A stretch of 24,117 nt of DNA from JBBRBB01 sp038206235 (lineage in GTDB: Bacteria > Bacteroidota > Bacteroidia > Chitinophagales > Chitinophagaceae), in contig JBBRBB010000043.1 of the NCBI GenBank assembly GCA_038206235.1, positions 1-24,117 of the forward strand, written 5' to 3'. This document shows positions 13,891 to 21,094 of this stretch, in pieces. Made by a program: the position numbers and the translations under genes. The notes beneath the pieces were generated by a model. The model did not search any database and was not told the DNA's origin. It saw only the letters and a program-made list of their open reading frames with translations. Within the stretch, counting starts at the first letter, position 1; each line of letters starts with the position of its first letter.

Positions 13891-14460
13891 ATGGATACAA
13901 CCGAAATACTTTTCTGGGCCCTGAGCTTGCTGGCTTTGTTCAGCGCTATCATGGTGCTCATTAGTAAAAACCCTGTGCACAGCGTGCTTTGGCTTATCAT
14001 GGTTTTCTTTGCTATTACCGGTCATTATATTCTTCTCAACGCACAATTCCTTGCCATTGTAAATTTAATAGTATATGCAGGCGCCATTATGGTGCTCTTT
14101 TTATTTGTAATTATGCTCATGAATTTGAATGCTGAACCGGAACCAAAAAGAAATCTATGGATGAAGTTTGCCGGCGTCGTTTCCGGAGGTTTATTGCTCA
14201 CCGTTATCGTTTCTGCAATACGTACAGCTCTTGGATCCGCCGAGAGACCAGGTGAAATAAGAGATAAAATAGCATACATGAATGGCGGTGATATTGGATT
14301 AATTCAAAATCTTGGAAAGGTGTTGTTTACTGATTATGTGGTGCCCTTTGAAATAAGCAGCATATTATTTCTTAGTGCAATGGTAGGCGCAGTGGTTATT
14401 GGAAAGAAAGAAGCCTCCCCAAACCCCTCCGGTGGAGGGGCTTTTAAGGAAGCTTCGTGA
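13891..14460 (+). CDS. nuoJ: NADH-quinone oxidoreductase subunit J
   Basis: Membrane-arm subunit with five hydrophobic segments. The signature helix LAIVNLIVYAGAIMVLFLFV (54-73), with the following IMLMNLNAEPEP, is typical of NuoJ. The last residues KKEASPNPSGGGAFKEAS (about 172-189) are not family-like. They are encoded by a CCCCAAACCCCTCCGGTGGA-type repeat (14413-14445) that has become part of the reading frame. The natural C-terminus was probably near VVIGKKE. The length of 189 includes this tail. Confidence 0.96.
   Translation: MDTTEILFWALSLLALFSAIMVLISKNPVHSVLWLIMVFFAITGHYILLNAQFLAIVNLIVYAGAIMVLFLFVIMLMNLNAEPEPKRNLWMKFAGVVSGGLLLTVIVSAIRTALGSAERPGEIRDKIAYMNGGDIGLIQNLGKVLFTDYVVPFEISSILFLSAMVGAVVIGKKEASPNPSGGGAFKEAS
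14413..14445 (+). repeat. Family-A repeat inside the nuoJ 3' end
   Basis: GCCTCCCCAAACCCCTCC pairs with GGTGGAGGGGCTTTT to give a hairpin with stem CCCCTCC/GGAGGGG. It lies within the nuoJ frame and supplies the Pro/Gly-rich tail. The gene still closes properly at 14460. Confidence 0.7.
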
Positions 14461-14515
14461 TAATAGAGGTGACCAAAAAACTTATAAAAGATATTGCTAT
14501 TTCTTTTGAACTTAC

Positions 14516-14560
14516 AAAAACCCTCTCCGCCAGCAGGCGGAGGAGTTAAGAGGGGGGCTG
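14516..14560 (-). repeat. Family-A repeat with nested palindrome, before nuoK
   Basis: The outer parts AAAACCCTC and GGAGTTAAGAGGGGGGCT read as a minus-orientation family-A element. Between them sits the palindrome TCCGCCAGCAGGCGGA (stem TCCGCC/GGCGGA), at the same relative place as the nested blocks at 6125 and 18346. The nuoK ATG follows at 14565. Confidence 0.65.
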
Positions 14561-14564
14561 TCTT

Positions 14565-14903
14565 ATGCCAATAGAATATTACATAGCGCTTGCGTCCGCT
14601 CTCTTTTGCATTGGAGTGGTTGGTGTATTAACCCGCCGCAATGCAATTGTTGTTTTTATGTGCATTGAATTAATGCTAAATGCAGCAAATCTTTTGCTCG
14701 TTGCTTTTTCAAAAATGCATTATGGAATTGCCATATCAAACAAAGAAGCCGCGACAGCCGCGGGTACTGATGCGCAATTGTTTGTTTTCTTCATCATGGT
14801 AGTGGCTGCGGCTGAGGTTAGTGTGGGTCTTGCTATTATAGTAATGATGTACAGAAATGTGCATTCGGTTGATATAAATTTTTTAAACAGGCTGAAGAAT
14901 TAA
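14565..14903 (+). CDS. nuoK: NADH-quinone oxidoreductase subunit K
   Basis: Antiporter-like small membrane subunit (MrpC-related) with three transmembrane helices (about 5-24, 28-48, 72-96). The two functional membrane glutamates are visible as E35 in MCIELMLNAANL and E84 in VAAAEVSVGLAIIV. At 112 residues it is slightly longer than the common 100, because of a polar loop SNKEAATAAGTDAQ between helices 2 and 3. Repeats flank it on both sides. Confidence 0.97.
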   Translation: MPIEYYIALASALFCIGVVGVLTRRNAIVVFMCIELMLNAANLLLVAFSKMHYGIAISNKEAATAAGTDAQLFVFFIMVVAAAEVSVGLAIIVMMYRNVHSVDINFLNRLKN

Positions 14904-14979
14904 AACCCTTAACCCCTAAAGGGGAATATGGGAGTTTATTGTAAAACTTTTAAAGCCCATTTAATGGGTTGTGGGTGTC
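14902..14979. repeat. Two family-A repeats filling the nuoK-nuoL gap
   Basis: AAAACCCTTAACCCCTAAAG plus GGGAA (14902-14925, plus orientation) begins at the nuoK stop. AAAGCCCATTTAATGGGTTG plus TGGGTGTC (about 14952-14979) is a diverged minus-orientation copy that ends at the nuoL start. The second forms a stem CCCATT/AATGGG. The two converge on each other across a short AT-rich spacer. Confidence 0.6.
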
Positions 14980-14980
14980 T

Positions 14981-16888
14981 ATGAATTTAGTTTACTTAAT
15001 ACCACTATTTCCCTTTATCGGTTTTTTAGTTACCGGACTTTTTCGTAAGCAATTATCAAAAAGTTTAATTAGCATTATTGGCTGCGGAACAATACTGGTT
15101 TCATTTATTATAACTGTTGTCCTTTTTTTTCAGATAAAAGAGAATGGCGCATTGCCTGTACATGCGTTGTTTCCATTTATCCCTGCCAATGATTTCAAAA
15201 TTGATTTTGCTTTTCAGGCAGACCAGCTATCAATATTATTTTCACTCATCATAACAGGCGTTGGTTTTCTTATACATGTTTACTCTACTGCTTACATGCA
15301 CGAAGAAGCGACTGCTCATTACGGAAGATATTTTTCTTATTTGAATCTTTTTGTGTTCTCTATGTTGATGCTGGTGCTCGGCGCTAACTATGTAATTATG
15401 TTTATTGGGTGGGAAGGTGTTGGCTTATGTTCTTACCTGCTTATTGGATATTGGTTTAAAAACGATAATTACAATTATGCAGCGAAGAAAGCTTTTATAA
15501 TGAACCGCATTGGTGACCTTGGTTTTCTTCTTGCTATTTTCTGGCTCCTTTCAAAATTGGGTACAGCCAATTTTGCTGATGTGTTTGCACATGCAAAAAG
15601 TCTTACTTCATTTGATATAACAGGCATTACCTTATTGCTCTTCTTAGGCGCTACCGGCAAGAGTGCTCAAATTCCTTTGTACACCTGGCTGCCCGATGCA
15701 ATGGCAGGCCCCACGCCTGTTTCTGCATTGATACATGCAGCCACCATGGTTACCGCCGGTGTTTACATGATTGCCCGTAGTAATATTTTATACAGTCTTT
15801 CACCTATTGCACAAAATGTTGTTACTGCTGTTGGTTTAATCACGGCGCTTCTTGCAGGGACCATTGCATTATATCAGAACGATATAAAAAAAGTGCTCGC
15901 CTATTCAACCGTTAGTCAGTTAGGATTTATGTTTATTGCAATGGGTGTTGGCGCTTATACTACCGGTGTGTTTCATGTATTAACTCATGCCTTCTTTAAA
16001 GCATTGTTGTTTCTTGCCGCAGGCTCTGTAATACATGCCATGAGCGGTGAACAGAATATTACAAAAATGGGTGGATTGAGAAAAAAAATACCAACAACAT
16101 ACATTACTTTTTTAGTTGGTGTTTTAGCAATATCAGGCTTTCCTTTTACTTCGGGATTTATTTCTAAAGATGAAATTTTGGTAGCAGCGTATGAGCATAA
16201 TAAAATTGTTTTTTTTCTTACATCTTTTGCAGCAGTATTAACTGCTGTCTATATGTTCCGTATGCTGTTCCTTACATTCTTTGGAAGTTTCAGAGGAACA
16301 AGCGAACAGGAGCATCATCTGCATGAGTCTCCTTCTGCAATCATAGTTCCCTTAATTATCCTTGCTATCCTTTCCGCCTTTGGCGGATTTATACAATTGC
16401 CTGATGCCTTTGGCGGAGATGATTTTCTAAATCAATTTCTCTCTCCGGTTGTACCTGCTGTAACACATGAGGACAGTGGGGCTGCAATGAAAGAATATAA
16501 TATTCTCGTGGCAACGGTAATTGGTCTTGCGATAATTTATTTCGCCACAAAAAAGGCATTTGCCGTTTCGCAATGGACTGATGTTTATTCAGGATTTAAA
16601 AAAGTGATTGCCAATAAATTTTACGTTGATGAATTGTACGATATGATTGTTGTAAAACCTTTGCACAATTTAGCAGGCTTTTTAAAACGCGTAATTGAAC
16701 GCTCAGGAATTGATGGCATTGTAAACGGTGTTGGCAGTTTTATTCAATATTCAGCACGGCAGCTCCGTTTGCTTCAGAGCGGGCAAATCGCAAATTATGT
16801 TGTTTTTATGGTTGTATCCATTGTAGTGCTGTTCACAGTATTCTGGAATCAAACGGTCATAATTAATTTTTTACAAAAAATATTTTAG
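14981..16888 (+). CDS. nuoL: NADH-quinone oxidoreductase subunit L
   Basis: Largest proton-pumping antiporter-like subunit, at the distal end of the membrane arm. It is a polytopic membrane protein of 635 residues. The start is taken as ATG 14981 (MNLVYLIPLFPFIGF); a TTG at 14969 would add four residues encoded by a repeat and is rejected. Motifs seen are MFIGWEGVGLCSYLLIGYW, TWLPDAMAGPTPVSALIHAA followed by TMVTAGVYMIARS, and QNDIKKVLAYSTVSQLGFMF. A C-terminal amphipathic helix region (VYSGFKKVIANKFYVDELYD onward) leads to a final anchoring helix. All are typical of NuoL. Confidence 0.97.
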   Translation: MNLVYLIPLFPFIGFLVTGLFRKQLSKSLISIIGCGTILVSFIITVVLFFQIKENGALPVHALFPFIPANDFKIDFAFQADQLSILFSLIITGVGFLIHVYSTAYMHEEATAHYGRYFSYLNLFVFSMLMLVLGANYVIMFIGWEGVGLCSYLLIGYWFKNDNYNYAAKKAFIMNRIGDLGFLLAIFWLLSKLGTANFADVFAHAKSLTSFDITGITLLLFLGATGKSAQIPLYTWLPDAMAGPTPVSALIHAATMVTAGVYMIARSNILYSLSPIAQNVVTAVGLITALLAGTIALYQNDIKKVLAYSTVSQLGFMFIAMGVGAYTTGVFHVLTHAFFKALLFLAAGSVIHAMSGEQNITKMGGLRKKIPTTYITFLVGVLAISGFPFTSGFISKDEILVAAYEHNKIVFFLTSFAAVLTAVYMFRMLFLTFFGSFRGTSEQEHHLHESPSAIIVPLIILAILSAFGGFIQLPDAFGGDDFLNQFLSPVVPAVTHEDSGAAMKEYNILVATVIGLAIIYFATKKAFAVSQWTDVYSGFKKVIANKFYVDELYDMIVVKPLHNLAGFLKRVIERSGIDGIVNGVGSFIQYSARQLRLLQSGQIANYVVFMVVSIVVLFTVFWNQTVIINFLQKIF

Positions 16889-16909
16889 CAGGCAAGAATA
16901 ATAAAAAAC

Positions 16910-18349
16910 ATGATTGCTGTATTACTTATATTAATCCCAACGCTAAGCGGCTTCATCAGCTTTTTTATAAAGAACAATCAAGGCGCAAAAGCATTTGCAT
17001 TACTCTCATCCTGTATTACACTTGCTGTTGCATTGATGGGAGTTTATTGCAGCGGGAATAGTTATTTACATTACGATGCTGCATGGCTTACAGATCTTGG
17101 CTCACGCTTCACACTTAACCTTGATGGTATGAGCAAAATGCTTTGCCTATTAAATGCTGTATCGCTTCCAATCATCATTTCATCAACATACAAAAACAAC
17201 TATGAAAGTTCAGGAAGCTTTTATGGGTTCATGTTATTAACTCAAACAGGAATGATGGGTGTTTTCCTCGCCGCCGATTGTTTATTATTTTATTTCTTTT
17301 GGGAGCTTGCATTAATACCTGCCTATTTTCTCTGCTCAAAATGGGGCGGAGAAAGACGCATCGCTGTTACATTCAAATTTTTCATTTACACTTTCATCGG
17401 TTCACTCTTAATGCTCGTGGGCATTTTATTTCTTTATTTCAAAACACCTGACCATTCTTTTGCAATACAATCATTTTATAATGTAAAATTATCTTCTGGT
17501 GAAGAAAACTTTATCTTCTGGCTATTCTTTATAGCCTTTGCAATCAAGATGCCCGTATTTCCTTTTCACACATGGCAGCCCGATACCTACGAGCAGGCGC
17601 CCACATCTGTAACCATGTTATTAAGCGGTGTGATGGTGAAGATGGGATTGTATGCGGTTATTCGATGGCTTATCCCAGTGTTTCCTCATGCGGCAAATCA
17701 TTTTTCAAACCTCATAATTCTTCTCTCTGTCATCGGCATGTTGTATGCTTCATTAATTGCAATACGGCAGGATGATTTGAAACGCCTGATTGCATATTCT
17801 TCCATTGCACATATTGGTTTAATGTGTGCTGCAATATTTGCATCAAACAAATCAGGAATGCAAGGCGTGATGCTTCAAATGTTTAATCATGGCATTAATA
17901 TAATCGGCTTGTGGATTGTTGCTGATGCAATTGAAAAGCAATTGGGCACACGCAAATTCAGCGAGTTGGGCGGGCTGGCGCAAAGAGCTCCGTCTCTTGC
18001 AATATTACTTATGCTCATGGCGCTTGCCAATATTGCATTGCCTTTAACCAATGCATTCATTGGCGAATTTCTTATGTTCAGTGGTTTATTCAAATATAAT
18101 ATTTGGTTTGCGGCAGCGGCAGGTATCTGTATTATTCTTGCAGCAGTTTATACTTTAAACATGGTGCAAAAAATTTTCTTTGGAAATACGGCTGCTTTAA
18201 CCGCAACAGCAAACGACAGCAGCTTAAACATAAACATGGCTTTGATAATACTCGCAATAACTGTAATCGTATTGGGTGTATATCCTCAGCCGATGTTGCA
18301 ATTAACAAACGATACTGTGCAGGCGGTGTTTGCCCCCAACCCTCCATAG
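16910..18349 (+). CDS. nuoM: NADH-quinone oxidoreductase subunit M
   Basis: Antiporter-like proton-pumping subunit, 479 residues, about 14 membrane helices. Diagnostic segments are FFWELALIPAYFLCSKWGGE, PVFPFHTWQPDTYEQAPTSV followed by TMLLSGVMVKMGLYAVIRW, and RQDDLKRLIAYSSIAHIGLM. Ionisable membrane residues sit where expected: Glu in FFWELA, Lys in VKMGLY, Lys in DDLKRLIAYSS. The gene ends within a dispersed repeat; the final residues APNPP and the TAG stop lie in that element. Confidence 0.97.
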   Translation: MIAVLLILIPTLSGFISFFIKNNQGAKAFALLSSCITLAVALMGVYCSGNSYLHYDAAWLTDLGSRFTLNLDGMSKMLCLLNAVSLPIIISSTYKNNYESSGSFYGFMLLTQTGMMGVFLAADCLLFYFFWELALIPAYFLCSKWGGERRIAVTFKFFIYTFIGSLLMLVGILFLYFKTPDHSFAIQSFYNVKLSSGEENFIFWLFFIAFAIKMPVFPFHTWQPDTYEQAPTSVTMLLSGVMVKMGLYAVIRWLIPVFPHAANHFSNLIILLSVIGMLYASLIAIRQDDLKRLIAYSSIAHIGLMCAAIFASNKSGMQGVMLQMFNHGINIIGLWIVADAIEKQLGTRKFSELGGLAQRAPSLAILLMLMALANIALPLTNAFIGEFLMFSGLFKYNIWFAAAAGICIILAAVYTLNMVQKIFFGNTAALTATANDSSLNINMALIILAITVIVLGVYPQPMLQLTNDTVQAVFAPNPP

Positions 18350-18378
18350 GAGTCCTTCGGACCTAAAGGGGAGAAGGC
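18332..18378 (+). repeat. Family-A repeat with nested palindrome, over the nuoM stop
   Basis: GCCCCCAACCCTCC and TAAAGGGGAGAAGGC form the outer element. The inserted block is TAGGAGTCCTTCGGACC, whose arms TAGG-TCC and GGACCTA pair around TTC. The TAG stop of nuoM (18347-18349) is the first three bases of the nested block. The GGAGTCCTTCGG word is shared with 13797-13811. Confidence 0.7.
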
Positions 18379-18388
18379 ATAATCGTAA

Positions 18389-18421
18389 AAACCTCACAGG
18401 TTTTAAAAACCTGTGAGGTTT
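18389..18421. repeat. Perfect 16-bp-arm palindrome upstream of nuoN (family B)
   Basis: AAACCTCACAGGTTTT (18389-18404) and AAAACCTGTGAGGTTT (18406-18421) are exact reverse complements with a single A between them. This is the longest perfect hairpin in the window. A diverged copy follows at 18457-18483. It is not followed by a T run, and nuoN must be transcribed through it. Confidence 0.85.
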
Positions 18422-18437
18422 GGTAACAAACGGAAAC

Positions 18438-18467
18438 ATGAATAATAAGAAACTTAACAGGTCTTGA
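18438..18467 (+). other. Nine-codon upstream open frame before nuoN
   Basis: ATG at 18438 reads M-N-N-K-K-L-N-R-S then TGA (18465-18467), ending inside the loop of the second family-B hairpin. Its ATGAAT context copies the nuoN start (AACATGAAT). It may be a by-product of the tandem duplication or a real leader peptide. There is no direct evidence of translation. Confidence 0.3.
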
Positions 18468-18483
18468 AGACCTGTGAGGTTTG
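18457..18483. repeat. Second family-B palindrome just before nuoN
   Basis: ACAGGTCTT (18457-18465) pairs with AAGACCTGT (18467-18475) around one G. It continues GAGGTTTGGAACAAAC, which repeats the flank of the first palindrome (GAGGTTTGGTAACAAAC). The two copies therefore form a tandem direct repeat of about 35 bp including an AACATGAAT start-like end. Confidence 0.75.
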
Positions 18484-18496
18484 GAACAAACATAAC

Positions 18497-19891
18497 ATGA
18501 ATGCAATTATAATTTCATCAGTTTTGGGAATCGTAATGATGTTTACCAGCTTTCTTGTAAGCAATACAAAAAGCTACAGGCACATTGCTGTTGTGGGATT
18601 ATTCTTATTACTGATTGCAAACATTCTCGAAACGCACAGCATTAAAATTTGGAATGTAAATACAGCTAACATGCTTGCGTTTACAAGGTTTGGTTTATTC
18701 TTTAACTCTATTGCAATTGCATCTACCCTTATTTATGTTTTGCTTACCGGTAAAGAAATAGAAAGAACGGGCACTCATGTATCAGAATATTTTGCACTCA
18801 TCTTTTTTGTTTTATGCGGAATCGCAATTCTATCTTCTTATAATAATCTGCTCATGCTTTTTCTAGGGATTGAAATTCTCTCCATTCCATTATACATTTT
18901 AACCGGCAGCGATAAGCGAAATTTAAAAAGCAATGAAGCTGCTTTGAAATATTTTTTAATGGGTGCTTTCTCTACGGGCTTAATGCTTATGGGCATTGCA
19001 TTAATGTATGGCGGCACCGGAACTTTTGGTTTGGAAGTAAACCGTACAGCACCTGCCGGAACTCTTTACCTCGGTGTATCATTTCTTGAAATTACCGGGC
19101 TTTTATTTTTAATGGTTTCCATGGCTTTCAAAGTATCGGCAGCGCCTTTTCATTTCTGGACGCCTGATGTGTATGATGGGGCTCCCACTGTATTCACATC
19201 ATTCATGGCAACCATTGTAAAAGCCGCGGCCTTCATCGCTTTTTTAAAGCTTTGCCAAACACGCATGGCAGAAACGCAGGGTGCCATTGACTGGAAGCTC
19301 CTGTTTTCAATCCTTATAATTTCTACTTTAATCTTCGGAAATATCACAGCCATATTTCAGCAAAGCGTAAAGCGCATGTTAGCTTATTCAAGCATTGCAC
19401 AAGCAGGCTTTATGCTCTTTGCATTATTTAGCCTGAACGACTTTGCGCAAACAGGAATTCTTTTATATACCGCTGCATACAGCCTTGCAACCATTGGCAT
19501 TTTCGCAGTACTTGTAAAAATGAAAGACTATACTTTCGAAGGTTATAATGGCCTTGCAAAAACGCAACCTGTGCTTGCTGCTGTTAATGCAGTTTGCTTA
19601 TTATCCTTAACCGGAATTCCTTTAACAGCCGGCTTCATGGCAAAATATTATATGCTGGCATCGGTTGTAAAAACAAATACTTATACATGGATGGTAATAA
19701 CCGGTGTGGTGTTCGCTGCCATAAGCGCTTATTATTATTTTCGTGTAATACAGGCAATGTATTTTAAAAATGGTGAACCAGAAACTGAGCATGTTTCCGG
19801 TTCATTTAAAACGGGTCTTGTTGTTTTAGCAGGCATCATAATCTTGCTTGGTATTTTTCCGCAGGTGCTGCTCAACTGGTTTTATTTTTAG
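18497..19891 (+). CDS. nuoN: NADH-quinone oxidoreductase subunit N
   Basis: Third antiporter-like proton-pumping subunit and last gene of the operon, 464 residues. ATG 18497 (MNAIIISSVLGIVMMFTSF) is preferred. A TTG at 18464 would add eleven residues encoded by the repeat and is rejected. Signature segments are MLFLGIEILSIPLYILTGSD, AAPFHFWTPDVYDGAPTVFT followed by SFMATIVKAAAF, and QQSVKRMLAYSSIAQAGFML. About 13-14 membrane helices are present, ending ILLGIFPQVLLNWFYF. No terminator-like hairpin with a T run is obvious after the stop. Confidence 0.97.
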   Translation: MNAIIISSVLGIVMMFTSFLVSNTKSYRHIAVVGLFLLLIANILETHSIKIWNVNTANMLAFTRFGLFFNSIAIASTLIYVLLTGKEIERTGTHVSEYFALIFFVLCGIAILSSYNNLLMLFLGIEILSIPLYILTGSDKRNLKSNEAALKYFLMGAFSTGLMLMGIALMYGGTGTFGLEVNRTAPAGTLYLGVSFLEITGLLFLMVSMAFKVSAAPFHFWTPDVYDGAPTVFTSFMATIVKAAAFIAFLKLCQTRMAETQGAIDWKLLFSILIISTLIFGNITAIFQQSVKRMLAYSSIAQAGFMLFALFSLNDFAQTGILLYTAAYSLATIGIFAVLVKMKDYTFEGYNGLAKTQPVLAAVNAVCLLSLTGIPLTAGFMAKYYMLASVVKTNTYTWMVITGVVFAAISAYYYFRVIQAMYFKNGEPETEHVSGSFKTGLVVLAGIIILLGIFPQVLLNWFYF

Positions 19892-19981
19892 AGAAGAGAA
19901 ATTTTTTTTGATACCAGCTACGGTTTTTACTTTCTGTTTTTAGTCATTTCAATAAACGTCGTTCCTTTAATATTATATTCA

Positions 19982-19989
19982 TATTTTTG
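19982..19989 (+). promoter_or_regulatory. Candidate -7 element for the gene at 19997
   Basis: TATTTTTG matches TAnnTTTG and ends 7 bases before the ATG at 19997. A start site at the usual distance would fall on or next to the start codon, giving a leaderless or nearly leaderless message. No clear -33 element is visible. Confidence 0.35.
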
Positions 19990-19996
19990 ATGTTAA

Positions 19997-20314
19997 ATGG
20001 TCAAGTGGTTATATAAAATATTATTTGTACTGATTAGCTGCTCCTTTGTAATTTCTGCATTAGAAATTAACATTGGAAAGGCAAATAATACTTTTTTTGA
20101 TGAGTATGATACCTACATGAAAACAGAACAAGTCTCTATTAATCAGGAATCACATTTTGCAAATGATTTTAATGATTATATAGCGGATATTTTATACCCA
20201 ACAAGAATCTCTTTATCCAATCAAAAACTCATATCCTGTTATCTTTCTCAGTTCTATCAAACATTTCCCTTCCCTGAAAAAATCTTTCTGCAAACCTCGG
20301 TTTTGCGAATTTGA
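19997..20314 (+). CDS. Small exported protein of unknown function
   Basis: 105 residues with a hydrophobic N-terminal segment (residues 5-22, KW-LYKILFVLISCSFVISA) that reads as a signal peptide or anchor. The mature part is polar, with NIGKANNTFFDEYDTYMKTE followed by three Ser/Asn-rich stretches and an aromatic C-terminus FPFPEKIFLQTSVLRI. I do not recognise a family. A candidate -7 promoter element lies 7 bases upstream and two palindromes lie downstream (20332-20388), so it may be a separate transcription unit. It could be a spurious ORF, but the signal-peptide-like start argues for a real one. Confidence 0.5.
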   Translation: MVKWLYKILFVLISCSFVISALEINIGKANNTFFDEYDTYMKTEQVSINQESHFANDFNDYIADILYPTRISLSNQKLISCYLSQFYQTFPFPEKIFLQTSVLRI

Positions 20315-20331
20315 TTCTGTCTTGTTTAATG

Positions 20332-20347
20332 GTCTAAAACTTTAGAC
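20332..20347. promoter_or_regulatory. Palindrome GTCTAAA-AC-TTTAGAC
   Basis: Perfect 7-bp arms around a two-base centre, 18 bases after the stop of the 19997 gene and about 85 bases before the lipoprotein ATG. No T run follows, so it looks more like a protein-binding site than a terminator. Confidence 0.5.
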
Positions 20348-20365
20348 ATAGCTCAGTTATATCCT

Positions 20366-20388
20366 GAATAATATCTGCGATATTATTC
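20366..20388. promoter_or_regulatory. Palindrome GAATAATATC-TGC-GATATTATTC
   Basis: Perfect 10-bp arms around TGC, 18 bases after the palindrome at 20332. It lies upstream of the lipoprotein gene at 20431. It could be an operator, or an RNA hairpin marking the end of the upstream transcript. Confidence 0.6.
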
Positions 20389-20430
20389 TGTAAATGTTTA
20401 TTAAGATTTCGTAATTATAATTTTTATTGT

Positions 20431-21009
20431 ATGAAATATAAAAGCAACTATTTTATCTATATCATTCTCTTGCTTCTGTTGTTAGTTAATTCAGCATGTG
20501 AACAAAAAAAGAATAAGAAGCTTAAAAAAGAAGAAAAAAAAGAAAAGGAACTTAACGAAGACAAAGAGAAAAAGACCGGTTCTTCAAAAGTTCCGGAATT
20601 AAAAGATAGCAACACTACTATTGATTGTGACACCTCGCTTTGGAAGTATGTTTACAATCCTGAGAGGTTACATGTTATTGATAAATGCAAAACGGTTACC
20701 GGTGTTATTGAAGAAAGCAATGCGGATGAAGATGGAGACCAGCACATGCTTTTAAAATTGGATAGCGGACAGGAAGATTTACTCACTAAAAAGAATACAA
20801 AGAAAAAACAAGGCGACCTGGTGATTGAAGCCGTTTGCGCTAACAAAGTGATGCTTGCTAAAGTTGGCAATACATGCAAGGGATATATTAATCATATTCA
20901 ACTTCCAAAAGTAGGCGACCATGTAAAAGTTACAGGAAGTTATGTTATTGATACAAATAATGGATGGGCAGAAATACACCCAATTACAAAAATTGAAGTG
21001 CTCAAATAA
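20431..21009 (+). CDS. Lipoprotein with charged linker and OB-like C-terminal domain
   Basis: 192 residues. A lipoprotein signal ends at C23 (IILLLLLLVNSACEQ). Residues 24-54 are an extremely Lys/Glu-rich linker. The domain from about residue 65 contains DCDTSLWKYVYNPERLHVID, CKTVTGVIEESNADEDGDQH, LLKLDSGQEDLL, then VGDHVKVTGSYVIDTNNGWA followed by EIHPITKIEVLK. That ending (V-x-V-x-G-x-x-x-x-D-x-x-x-G-W-x-E-I-H-P) is seen in OB-fold-like exported domains. The predicted location is a membrane-anchored protein of the cell envelope. Function is unknown and the fold call is inference. Two palindromes lie upstream. Confidence 0.75.
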   Translation: MKYKSNYFIYIILLLLLLVNSACEQKKNKKLKKEEKKEKELNEDKEKKTGSSKVPELKDSNTTIDCDTSLWKYVYNPERLHVIDKCKTVTGVIEESNADEDGDQHMLLKLDSGQEDLLTKKNTKKKQGDLVIEAVCANKVMLAKVGNTCKGYINHIQLPKVGDHVKVTGSYVIDTNNGWAEIHPITKIEVLK

Positions 21010-21023
21010 TTTTATTTTTCCTG

Positions 21024-21072
21024 ATGAAAACATCTTTGAATTGGGTTTTTTATTTTTGGTTTTATTGGCAAA
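21024..21072 (+). repeat. Degenerate copy of the MFS gene start
   Basis: ATGAAAACATCTTTGAA (21024-21040) is identical to the first 17 bases of the MFS gene at 22199. The likeness continues as T/G-TGGG-T/C-TTTT and then TTGGTTTTATTGGC against TTGGGTTTCTTGGC. The encoded MKTSLNWVF resembles MKTSLKWAF of the transporter. The copy runs into the leader of the antiporter gene. It is probably the remnant of a duplication. Confidence 0.6.
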
Positions 21073-21094
21073 ATGGTTACCCCAATAAATTTTT

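Noticed and set aside
14969..14980. TTG start giving four extra residues on NuoL
   Set aside because: The extra residues come from a dispersed repeat, and ATG 14981 begins the normal hydrophobic N-terminus.
18389..18421. Rho-independent terminator between nuoM and nuoN
   Set aside because: The hairpin is strong, but no T run follows it and nuoN lies directly downstream on the same strand.
18389..18483. CRISPR-like repeat pair
   Set aside because: Only two imperfect copies, the units are palindromes, there is no set of equal spacers, and no cas genes are present.
18464..18496. TTG start giving eleven extra residues on NuoN
   Set aside because: The extension is encoded by the second family-B palindrome. 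ATG 18497 gives the usual start.
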